Position numbers and translations under genes: made by a program. The notes beneath the pieces were generated by a model. That model made no database searches and had not been told where the DNA came from. It saw nothing but the letters and a program-made list of their open reading frames with translations. DNA of 22,889 nucleotides from CAZPAN01 sp964581165 (lineage in GTDB: Bacteria > Actinomycetota > Coriobacteriia > Coriobacteriales > CADBOM01). The stretch lies in the NCBI GenBank assembly GCA_964581165.1, contig CAZOMM010000031.1, positions 1-22,889 of the forward strand. Direction: 5' to 3'. Below, piece by piece: positions 16,821 to 22,889 of the stretch. Every line of letters begins with the position of its first letter. Positions within the stretch are counted from its first letter, which is position 1.

Positions 16821-17513
16821 TTGATCTATACATCACAGATAGAGAATATGTGCCCTGTAGCTCAGGGGGCCTGCCACGGGCCAGCCCCAATTCCCGAGGA
16901 GGGAAAGTGGGTCAAAGCCAAAGAGATTGCTGATATCAGTGGCTTAACACATGGAGTTGGTTGGTGTGCACCTCAGCAGGGCGCATGCAAGCTTACTCTC
17001 AATGTTAAAGATGGAATTATCGAAGAGGCTCTAATAGAGACTATAGGCTGTTCTGGAATGACTCACTCTGCTTCGATGGCAGCAGAGATTCTGCCTGGTA
17101 AAACCATCCTCGAGGCGCTTAACACCGATTTGGTCTGTGATGCAATCAATGTGGCCATGAGAGAGCTTTTTTTGCAGATTGTCTACGGGCGTTCACAGAC
17201 TGCTTTTTCTGAAGGTGGTCTTCCTGTGGGTTCGGCAATCGATGATCTTGGTAAGGGCGATCGTTCGATGGTCGGTACCACATATGGCACCAGATCTAAA
17301 GGTCCTAGATATTTAGAAATTACCGAGGGTTATATAACTAAACTCGCCTTGGATGCCGACGATGAGATCATCGGATACGAGTATGTAAACCTTGGCAAAA
17401 TGATGGAGGCCATCAAGCAGGGTAAAGATGCTAACGAGGCCCTGATGTCCTCTTCGGGCAGATATGGCAGGTTCGATGAGGCTGCTAAATACATCGACCC
17501 GAGGGAGGAGTAA
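16821..17513 (+). CDS. NifU/IscU-like iron-sulfur cluster assembly scaffold protein
   Basis: 230 aa, expected to hold or transfer an Fe-S cluster in the cytoplasm. Candidate cluster cysteines: C49 and C56 (GWCAPQQGACKLTL) and C77 (IGCSGMTHSAS, comparable to the GCGSA motif of IscU), with further N-terminal C11 and C18. The IscU-type third cysteine farther downstream is not apparent, so ligation probably differs from IscU. About residues 160-225 form an added C-terminal part (GPRYLEITEGYITKLALDAD...). The start is TTG 16821 with AAAGGA at 16806-16811; the next ATG (residue 10) has no ribosome site. The stop is two bases before the GGGtGRT gene, with which this family is habitually paired. Confidence 0.88.
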   Translation: MIYTSQIENMCPVAQGACHGPAPIPEEGKWVKAKEIADISGLTHGVGWCAPQQGACKLTLNVKDGIIEEALIETIGCSGMTHSASMAAEILPGKTILEALNTDLVCDAINVAMRELFLQIVYGRSQTAFSEGGLPVGSAIDDLGKGDRSMVGTTYGTRSKGPRYLEITEGYITKLALDADDEIIGYEYVNLGKMMEAIKQGKDANEALMSSSGRYGRFDEAAKYIDPREE

Positions 17514-17515
17514 AA

Positions 17516-18523
17516 ATGATTGAGTTTGAGAGCAGAGAGCGACGCATCGACAAAATTGATTCCGTACTTGCCGAGTATGGAATCTCGGGCTTGGAGAATG
17601 CTCGTGATATTTGTGTAGATGCAGGAATGAAAACTCTTCCTTATGACATTGTTAAGGCTGTGCAGCCAATTTGCTTTGAGGATGCTGCATGGGCCTATAC
17701 TGCAGGTGCTGCAATTGCGATTAAGTCTTCCGTAAAAAATGCAGCCGAGGCAGCTGAAAAAATTGGACTGGGTCTCCAGTCTTTTTGTATTTCTGGCTCT
17801 GTTGCAGACGATCGTAGGGTAGGAATTGGCCATGGCAATCTTGGGGCAATGCTACTTCGCGACAACACCAAGTGCTTTGCGTTTTTGGCTGGGCACGAGA
17901 GTTTTGCTGCAGCAGAGGGCGCAATTGGTATCGTTCGCAATGCAAACAAGTCTCGCAATGAACCTCTGCGCGTAATTCTAAATGGGCTTGGCAAGGATGC
18001 TGCCCAGATTATCTCTAGGATCAATGGCTTTACCTATGTGCAAACACAGTTTGATTACTCCACGGGAGAGCTTGAAGTAGTGCGTGAGAAGCGCTATTCG
18101 GCAGGGGAGCGCGGAGATGTTCGCTGCTATGGTGCCGACGATGTTCGCGAGGGTGTGGCGATCATGGCCAAGGAGGATGTGGACGTATCTATTACAGGAA
18201 ACTCCACTAATCCAACAAGGTTTCAGCATCCAGTTGCAGGCACTTATAAGAAAGAGTGTGTGGAGAAGGGCAAGAAGTATTTCTCGGTAGCATCTGGTGG
18301 AGGAACCGGCAGAACTCTACATCCCGATAACATGGCCGCAGGTCCTGCATCTTATGGCATGACTGACACTCTAGGCCGCATGCATTCTGACGCTCAGTTT
18401 GCAGGCTCGTCTTCGGTGCCTGCTCATGTTGAGATGATGGGCTTTATTGGAATGGGCAACAACCCTATGGTAGGCGCTACAGTTGCAGTTGCTGTAGCCG
18501 TCGATGAGGCCTTGAATAGCTAA
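17516..18523 (+). CDS. GGGtGRT family protein
   Basis: 335-aa protein of a conserved anaerobe family named after its motif, seen here as GGGTGRT at residues 261-267 (SVASGGGTGRTLHPDN). Other conserved-looking stretches are GIGHGNLGAMLLRDNTKCFAFLAGHESF split over 103-130 and GRMHSDAQFAGSSSVPAHVEMMGF near 287-310. Cysteines at 33, 53, 91, 120, 204 and 248 could serve in metal or cluster binding, but no pattern is decisive. GGGAGGAG at 17503-17510 overlaps the end of the scaffold gene and sits five bases before the ATG, so the two are surely one operon. Biochemical function is not established; a link to Fe-S chemistry is inferred from the partner. Confidence 0.9.
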   Translation: MIEFESRERRIDKIDSVLAEYGISGLENARDICVDAGMKTLPYDIVKAVQPICFEDAAWAYTAGAAIAIKSSVKNAAEAAEKIGLGLQSFCISGSVADDRRVGIGHGNLGAMLLRDNTKCFAFLAGHESFAAAEGAIGIVRNANKSRNEPLRVILNGLGKDAAQIISRINGFTYVQTQFDYSTGELEVVREKRYSAGERGDVRCYGADDVREGVAIMAKEDVDVSITGNSTNPTRFQHPVAGTYKKECVEKGKKYFSVASGGGTGRTLHPDNMAAGPASYGMTDTLGRMHSDAQFAGSSSVPAHVEMMGFIGMGNNPMVGATVAVAVAVDEALNS

Positions 18524-18540
18524 GGTCTTGAATAAATTAG
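18511..18540 (+). repeat. 16-bp tandem repeat across the GGGtGRT stop codon
   Basis: CTTGAATA occurs at 18511-18518 (the last codons) and again at 18527-18534. The stop TAA is at 18521-18523, and further TAA (18533) and TAG (18538) triplets follow. It runs directly into the 14-bp repeats before the assembly gap. Confidence 0.65.
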
Positions 18541-18591
18541 CCATATGGAGTTGGCCATATGGAGTTAGCCACAAGGAGGCGATGCATGAAA

Positions 18592-18691
18592 NNNNNNNNN
18601 NNNNNNNNNNNNNNNNNNNNNNNNNNNNNNNNNNNNNNNNNNNNNNNNNNNNNNNNNNNNNNNNNNNNNNNNNNNNNNNNNNNNNNNNNNN
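18592..18691. other. Assembly gap of exactly 100 N with identical 55-bp flanks
   Basis: Bases 18537-18591 and 18692-18746 are identical over 55 positions, covering the region from TTAGCC to the ATGAAA start of the next gene. Exactly 100 N is a conventional placeholder length, and a 55-base terminal overlap is what k=55 assembly leaves at contig ends. The true sequence may therefore have one copy and no gap. Confidence 0.93.
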
Positions 18692-18733
18692 TTAGCCATA
18701 TGGAGTTGGCCATATGGAGTTAGCCACAAGGAG
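18692..18733 (+). promoter_or_regulatory. Three 14-bp units each carrying GGAG; the last is the aldehyde dehydrogenase ribosome site
   Basis: TTAGCCATATGGAG, TTGGCCATATGGAG and TTAGCCACAAGGAG follow directly at 18692-18733. The third provides AAGGAGG (18728-18734) six bases before ATG 18741. The first two look like duplicated Shine-Dalgarno units. The same three units occur before the gap at 18537-18578. Confidence 0.85.
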
Positions 18734-18740
18734 GCGATGC

Positions 18741-20177
18741 ATGAAAGTATACGACAAGCAATACATTGCAGGCACATGGAGAGAAGGCACGAGCGATAGT
18801 GTCTTAGAAAACCGCAATCCTTTAACAGGAGACCTGCTGTACACCTACCGTGCGGCAAGCACTAAGGATATTGATGAGGCATATGCTGCCGCTAAGGCTG
18901 CACAGCCTGCCTGGGAACAGGTTCCTCCTGCCGAAAAAGTAGCACTTCTTGACAAGCTTGCAAGCGTGATGGAGGAGATGAAGGACGACATTGCTTCTGT
19001 TCTTATTGAAGAAGGTGGCTCGACTGCTCCGAAAGTCGGATTTGAATGCGTCACCTGTCCTGCCATTACACGGCAAGCGACGGCCTTTCCCTACAGAATG
19101 AAAGGCCAGATCATACCATCAGATATTCCTGGCAAAGATAGTTATATCTTTAAAAAACCAAAGGGAGTAATTGGTGTTATAGCGCCTTGGAATGTGCCCT
19201 TGGTCTTGGCTATCCGTTCGGTTGTACCCGCTGTTGCAACTGGAAATACCGTAGTACTAAAGCCTTCCTCTGATTCTCCTGCATCAGCCTTCCTTATTGC
19301 TGAGTTTTTCGAGCGTGCGGGATTCCCCGATGGCGTTGTAAATGTTGTAGCGGGACGTGGAAGTGAAATCGGGGATTACTTCGTTGAGCATCCTGTTCCA
19401 TCCCTTATTTCGTTTACTGGTTCAACTGCTGTAGGCAAGCGCATCGGTGAGCTTGCGGGATCAAAGATCAAAGATGTTTCGCTAGAGCTTGGCGGAAACA
19501 ACGCGATGATTGTCCTCAAAGATGCCGACATCCAACAGGCAGCTGCTGCGGCATGCTTTGGAGCATTCTTCCACCAAGGTCAGGTCTGCATGGCGCTCAA
19601 CCGTATCATTATCGAGTCATCGGTTTATGCCGATTTTGAGAAAGCCTTTGTTGAGGCTGCATCTCATCTCGTGGTAGGCGATCCATCTAATCCAGAGGTA
19701 TTTATAGGCCCCATCATCAATTCCGATCAGGTAGCATCAATCGAAGGCTACGTAAAAGACACCATTGCAGCAGGCGCGCGTGTTGCACTCGAGGGCCGTA
19801 CCGAGGGAAATCTTGTATATCCGTGGATCTTCGCAGACTGCAGTAACGACATGCCAGCCTCTTGCAACGAGGTATTTGGCCCGGTTTGCTGCCTTATCAA
19901 AGTTCAGGATGAGGATGAGGCGATCAACATAGCAAACGATACAGCCTACGGTCTTTCTGGAAGTGTGTTTACAAGCGATTTGTACCATGGCATGGAGCTA
20001 GCTCAACGCATCGAAAGCGGCATGGTGCATGTTAATGATCAATCCATCAACGATGAGCCTCAGTGTATGTTTGGTGGCGAGAAAGAGTCGGGTGTGGGGC
20101 GTTTTAATGCCGACTGGGTTCTTGATAAGTTCACCACCGAGCAATGGGTGAGTGTTCAAGCAAAGCCGCGTTTCTAG
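18741..20177 (+). CDS. NAD(P)-dependent aldehyde dehydrogenase
   Basis: 478-aa ALDH-superfamily enzyme oxidising an aldehyde to the carboxylate. Catalytic set complete: N151 (PWNVP), K174 (LKPSSDSP), E249 (LELGGNN), nucleophile C283 (GQVCMA) and E377-x-F379 (NEVFGPV); FTGST at 225-229 contacts the cofactor. The compact length and GQVCMALNR context resemble benzaldehyde/vanillin-type dehydrogenases, but the substrate is not certain. ATG 18741 with AAGGAGG six bases away is preferred; an in-frame ATG at 18714 begins within the repeats. If the gap is artificial, the gene follows the GGGtGRT stop by 62 bases and may share its transcript. It ends in a three-unit 13-bp repeat and then a strong terminator. 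Confidence 0.94.
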   Translation: MKVYDKQYIAGTWREGTSDSVLENRNPLTGDLLYTYRAASTKDIDEAYAAAKAAQPAWEQVPPAEKVALLDKLASVMEEMKDDIASVLIEEGGSTAPKVGFECVTCPAITRQATAFPYRMKGQIIPSDIPGKDSYIFKKPKGVIGVIAPWNVPLVLAIRSVVPAVATGNTVVLKPSSDSPASAFLIAEFFERAGFPDGVVNVVAGRGSEIGDYFVEHPVPSLISFTGSTAVGKRIGELAGSKIKDVSLELGGNNAMIVLKDADIQQAAAAACFGAFFHQGQVCMALNRIIIESSVYADFEKAFVEAASHLVVGDPSNPEVFIGPIINSDQVASIEGYVKDTIAAGARVALEGRTEGNLVYPWIFADCSNDMPASCNEVFGPVCCLIKVQDEDEAINIANDTAYGLSGSVFTSDLYHGMELAQRIESGMVHVNDQSINDEPQCMFGGEKESGVGRFNADWVLDKFTTEQWVSVQAKPRF

Positions 20178-20207
20178 GATGCGCTTCTGAGATACGTTTC
20201 TGAGAAA
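20169..20207 (+). repeat. 13-bp tandem repeat placing stop codons in all three frames
   Basis: Units CGTTTCTAGGATG (20169-20181), CGCTTCTGAGATA (20182-20194) and CGTTTCTGAGAAA (20195-20207). The first contains the aldehyde dehydrogenase TAG (20175-20177); the next two give TGA at 20188 and 20201, each one frame further. Confidence 0.93.
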
Positions 20208-20270
20208 GGTTTGGGCTTTAGGCTTAGCAGCCAATTTATTGAGCGTTGATCCCTTCTCCGGAATTTAGCT

Positions 20271-20312
20271 ACGGCACCTGGTTTTTAAACATCTACCAGG
20301 TGCCGTTTCGTT
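20271..20312 (+). terminator. Rho-independent terminator after the aldehyde dehydrogenase
   Basis: A perfect 12-bp stem, ACGGCACCTGGT (20271-20282) with ACCAGGTGCCGT (20295-20306), closes a 12-base loop and is followed by TTCGTTTGCTT on the + strand. The minus-strand side lacks a T-run, so it mainly serves the + strand operon. Confidence 0.9.
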
Positions 20313-20338
20313 TGCTTGTGACTATCGGGGTAGCCTTG

Positions 20339-20372
20339 TTTGGTAAAACAGGGAGTGCGAGCGAGGACCGCC
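20339..20372 (+). repeat. Dispersed 34-bp repeat, copy 1 (inverted partner at 22489-22522)
   Basis: This 34-base stretch matches the reverse complement of 22489-22522 at 29 positions, including the exact core GAGTGCGAGCGAGGAC. Together the two copies flank the metal ATPase gene in inverted orientation. It lies between the ALDH terminator and the end of the ATPase gene. Its origin is unknown. Confidence 0.75.
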
Positions 20373-20405
20373 TCTTAGGGTTGCACTCATGTTTCTAGCT
20401 AGGTT

Positions 20406-22310
20406 CTAGCTAATTTGTTTTGGGAGGCTCATGCAGCGCATGGCATTAAGAATTGCCAATACTGCTACTCCAACATCACCAAATACTGCAATCCACATAT
20501 TTGCAATTCCAAGAGCTGCCAGCACTAGGATCACCACTTTTACACCAATTGCAAAGATGATGTTTTGCCACACTATCGACATAGTTTTGCGTGCTATGCG
20601 AATTGCTTGTGCAATCTTGGAAGGTTTGTCGTCTACGAGCACAATGTCGGCAGCCTCAATTGCAGCGTCAGACCCAACTCCACCCATTGCAATACCAACA
20701 TCTGCTCTCGTTAATACCGGTGCGTCGTTGATTCCATCACCTGCAAAAGCAAGCTTTCCTCGCTCCGACTCTTGCCCTAAGAGCCTCTCGACTATCTCAA
20801 CCTTATCCTGAGGCATCAGCTGAGCATGATATTCATCTATCCCGATGCTGTCCGAGACCGCAGATGCAACTTCTTCTAAATCGCCTGTCAGCATTACGGT
20901 CTTTTTGACACCAGAATCTTTAAGCTCACCAATGGTCTGAGCAGCATCGGACTTAACAACATCTGCAATAACAATATGTCCTGCATATTCACCATCTATA
21001 AGAACATGCATGATGCTTCCTGTTAACTCGCAGCTATACCACTGCACCCCCGACTGCTCCATGAGTTTTGCATTGCCAACAGCTACAACATGCTCATCAA
21101 CCTTTGCAGTTACTCCATGACCACCTTGCTCGCGTACGTCCATGATTCGATCGGTGTCGATTTCTCCCGTATACGAATCGCGGATAGAAACAGCAATTGG
21201 ATGATTTGAATAGGCCTCGGCATGTGCTGCCATCGAAAGCAGTCTATCTGGATCGATATCAGCAACAGGATGAACAGCCACAACATTAAAGGTTCCATCA
21301 GTTAAAGTTCCGGTTTTGTCAAAGACCACAGTGTCAACTTGAGCGAGTGCTTCTAGGTAGTTTCCGCCCTTAACCAAAATGCCAGCTTTTGATGCGCCTC
21401 CAATGCCAGCAAAAAACGATAGTGGCACAGATATAACTAGTGCGCAGGGGCAAGAAACAACCAAGAATGTTAAGCCTCGCTGCACCCAATCGTTCCATGC
21501 CCCTCCAGCCAAAAGCGGGGGAAGAATAGCTAGGCATATCGCTAGGGCAACAACTATTGGGGTGTAATACTTTGCAAAGCGAGTAATAAAGTTCTCGGTT
21601 CGAGCCTTTTTCTCAGAGGCATTTTCCACAAGCTCAAGAATTCTAGATACTGTGGAATCGTGATAGGGCTTTTGAACTTTAAGGGTCAAAACGCCTGTCA
21701 TATTGATGCATCCAGATAAGACTTCGGTGCCAACATCAACAATTCTGGGCACAGACTCTCCGGTTAAAGCAGAGGTGTCTAGCTGCGAGGAACCATCAAC
21801 AACAACACCGTCTAGTGGTACACGCTCTCCAACTTTAACTAGGATTTGGTCTCCAATAGAAACTTCTTCTGGATCGACTATTTGAGCTTTTCCATCGACT
21901 ATAAGATTTGCATGGTCGGCAGCGATATCCATCATATCGGCAATGGATTTGCGTGACTTGCCAACCGCATATCCTTGGAAAAACTCTCCAACCTGATAGA
22001 AGAGCATTACGGCAGCACCCTCGGCCATATGGGGATCGGACTCAGGGAATAAAACCAAGGCAAAGGCACCAATAGTGGCAACGGTCATCAAAAAGTTCTC
22101 ATCTAAAAACTGCCTATGAGCAATGTTGCGAATTGCCTTCCATATAACGTCATAGCCAGCAATAAGATAGGGGATTAGAAAGAGCGCAAACTCGAGCCAC
22201 AATGCACTTTGGCTGTCTTGCCAACTGTCTATTGGCAGCAGCATAACAACAGCAAAGATAACAAGGGCAATAATTATCCGCACGAGCATACGCTTTTGAC
22301 GTCTCGTCAT
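20406..22310 (-). CDS. Heavy-metal-exporting P1B-2 ATPase (Zn/Cd/Pb type), without HMA domain
   Basis: 634-aa membrane pump. Actuator TGE at 183-185; CPC metal motif in a membrane helix at 287-289; phosphorylated D331 in DKTGT; nucleotide-binding H370-P371 (SNHPIA); hinge GDGINDAP at 524-531. K591 in the seventh membrane helix (AIGVKVVIL) and D612 in the eighth (FGDVGVAVLAILNAMR) are the marks of the P1B-2 (Zn2+/Cd2+/Pb2+) subgroup rather than copper pumps. The N-terminal HMA domain usual for ZntA/CadA is missing; the first residues lead straight into the membrane. A separate HMA protein is encoded upstream on the same strand. The ribosome site before the ATG is weak (AAGAGAT). No ArsR or MerR regulator is visible in the window. 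Confidence 0.94.
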   Translation of the reverse strand: MTRRQKRMLVRIIIALVIFAVVMLLPIDSWQDSQSALWLEFALFLIPYLIAGYDVIWKAIRNIAHRQFLDENFLMTVATIGAFALVLFPESDPHMAEGAAVMLFYQVGEFFQGYAVGKSRKSIADMMDIAADHANLIVDGKAQIVDPEEVSIGDQILVKVGERVPLDGVVVDGSSQLDTSALTGESVPRIVDVGTEVLSGCINMTGVLTLKVQKPYHDSTVSRILELVENASEKKARTENFITRFAKYYTPIVVALAICLAILPPLLAGGAWNDWVQRGLTFLVVSCPCALVISVPLSFFAGIGGASKAGILVKGGNYLEALAQVDTVVFDKTGTLTDGTFNVVAVHPVADIDPDRLLSMAAHAEAYSNHPIAVSIRDSYTGEIDTDRIMDVREQGGHGVTAKVDEHVVAVGNAKLMEQSGVQWYSCELTGSIMHVLIDGEYAGHIVIADVVKSDAAQTIGELKDSGVKKTVMLTGDLEEVASAVSDSIGIDEYHAQLMPQDKVEIVERLLGQESERGKLAFAGDGINDAPVLTRADVGIAMGGVGSDAAIEAADIVLVDDKPSKIAQAIRIARKTMSIVWQNIIFAIGVKVVILVLAALGIANMWIAVFGDVGVAVLAILNAMRCMSLPKQIS

Positions 22311-22419
22311 CTCAATCTCTTTTCTTATTATGCTTTGATTGTTGTACTGAGATACCCCAAGAAGACGGCTTATAGAGCCAGTTTCCTAGAGCTCAAACTC
22401 GCTTCAAGTTGCTCCAAGC

Positions 22420-22695
22420 TATAGCCTTTATGTTAAACCTGAGTTGACACGTTCATTGGATGGGCGCGCAGAAGCCGCGCTGGACTCGGGCAGTCCTCGC
22501 TCGCACTCTTTGTTCTACAAAACATGCTTTTTTCTTGCGTGAACTTGCTTTTAGAAAGTTTTTTCTAGCTAGTTTCGCTCGCTGCGGAACTCGCCAGCAT
22601 CGGCATTCTGCGCACCCTTTGTTGAGAGTCTGCCGTTGTTGGTACTTCTAGCTTGATTAACTCTATATTGGCGGCGGTTTAACATAGAGGCTATA
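22420..22695. mobile_element. Possible MITE-like element between the HMA and ATPase genes
   Basis: A 276-bp noncoding stretch bounded by 20-bp terminal inverted repeats: TATAGCCTTTATGTTAAACC at 22420-22439 and the complement of TATAGCCTCTATGTTAAACC at 22676-22695 (19 of 20 identical). The TATA at both outer ends would fit a TA target duplication as in IS630/mariner-type elements. It holds no credible gene; the 63-codon + strand frame inside has no ribosome site and atypical composition. The interior has short hairpins, a T-rich part and one copy of the 34-bp dispersed repeat. Alternatively the paired motifs are operators. A partial match to the repeat's inner end is at 16694-16705. Confidence 0.5.
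22489..22522 (-). repeat. Dispersed 34-bp repeat, copy 2
   Basis: The reverse complement of this stretch matches 20339-20372 at 29 of 34 positions. It lies inside the proposed 276-bp element. A related fragment, AACAAAGGGTGCG, appears on the same strand at about 22612-22624. Confidence 0.75.
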
Positions 22696-22709
22696 TTTGC
22701 TTGGTTTGC

Positions 22710-22889
22710 TTAGCGGACTATCACGCAGTCGGGTTCTATTTTTTTACAGACACTTGCAGCTTCGTCAAGAATTGAATCGAATCTTGAATCATCAGCTTCT
22801 AGGGTAAGCTTAGAAGTCATAAAGCTAACTTTGACTGAGCTAACACCATCGATTTTTGAGATCTTGTCTTCCATCTTGGCAGCACAGTT
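22710..22889 (-). CDS. Heavy-metal-associated (HMA) domain protein, 5' end beyond the window
   Basis: The last 59 codons and TAA of a minus-strand gene. The visible sequence starts NCAAKMEDKISKIDGVSSVK, matching the family's C-A-N-C-A-A-K-[IM]-E metal loop with the first Cys just outside the window, followed by SFMTSKLTLEADD and a final helix and strand typical of the beta-alpha-beta-beta-alpha-beta fold. It ends directly after the domain, so it is a stand-alone metallochaperone or a protein whose last part is HMA. It lies upstream of, and in the same direction as, the P1B-2 ATPase that lacks this domain, so delivery of metal to that pump is a reasonable inference. Confidence 0.85.
   Translation of the reverse strand, partial: NCAAKMEDKISKIDGVSSVKVSFMTSKLTLEADDSRFDSILDEAASVCKKIEPDCVIVR

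Noticed and set aside
22401..22419. Imperfect dyad GCTTCAAGTTGCTCCAAGC as a MerR/ZntR-type operator for the ATPase
   Set aside because: Only six positions per half match, no -35/-10 pair with 19-20-base spacing could be placed around it, and no MerR gene is visible.
22467..22530. Rho-independent terminator from GCGCG...CGCGC followed by a T-run
   Set aside because: The stem is only about five pairs and the T-run is some 45 bases away, so the two are not a unit.
22460..22651. 63-codon + strand open frame between the ATPase and HMA genes
   Set aside because: No ribosome site, composition unlike the neighbouring proteins (Arg/Cys/His-rich), and it lies within the inverted-repeat-bounded stretch.

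Overview
The window looks like chromosomal DNA of an anaerobic, fairly AT-rich actinobacterium, most likely of the class Coriobacteriia. This is an inference from the gene set: an Mfd-MazG-polyprenyl synthetase series, surface proteins built from cell-wall-binding repeat 2 (CWB2) modules, a HyuA-type hydantoinase/oxoprolinase, and a NifU-like scaffold beside a GGGtGRT protein. No rRNA, tRNA, CRISPR array, phage genes or intact insertion sequence was found. Genes are dense, mostly on the + strand, and several use TTG or GTG starts chosen here by their Shine-Dalgarno sequence.

Layout. 1-5973: a tight + strand run of mfd (5' end outside the window), mazG (4-base ATGA overlap), a trans-polyprenyl diphosphate synthase and a peptidoglycan-binding-domain protein without a signal peptide. 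6162-9331: two secreted CWB2 paralogues, the first carrying a complete zinc amidase domain and the second only the anchor. 9558-15782: a HyuA-like protein, two paralogous small lipoproteins separated by a strong terminator, a PepV-like M20 dipeptidase and a homocysteine S-methyltransferase-like protein with an unusual C-terminal extension. 15869-16507 (-): a metallo-beta-lactamase-fold protein that has lost one zinc ligand. 16821-20177: a NifU-like scaffold and GGGtGRT pair, a 100-N assembly gap, and an aldehyde dehydrogenase ending in a strong terminator. 20406-22889 (-): a Zn/Cd/Pb-type P1B-2 ATPase without its own metal-binding domain, preceded by a separate heavy-metal-associated (HMA) protein cut by the window end. 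Between these two lies a possible 276-bp MITE-like element.

How the genes work together. The first block joins transcription-coupled repair, nucleotide-pool cleansing and isoprenoid chain synthesis, with a protein that may sense or bind cell wall. The CWB2 pair is a surface-anchoring set. The scaffold/GGGtGRT pair is a widespread but functionally unassigned iron-sulfur-linked module. The last block is metal efflux.

The most unusual signal is not a gene. Most genes in the second half of the window end in short, degenerate tandem repeats that begin at or across the stop codon. Their periods (11, 13, 14, 16, 20, 31 bp) are not multiples of three, so copied stop codons fall in other frames. Tandem repeats inside coding regions have periods of 24, 33 and 39 bp, all multiples of three.
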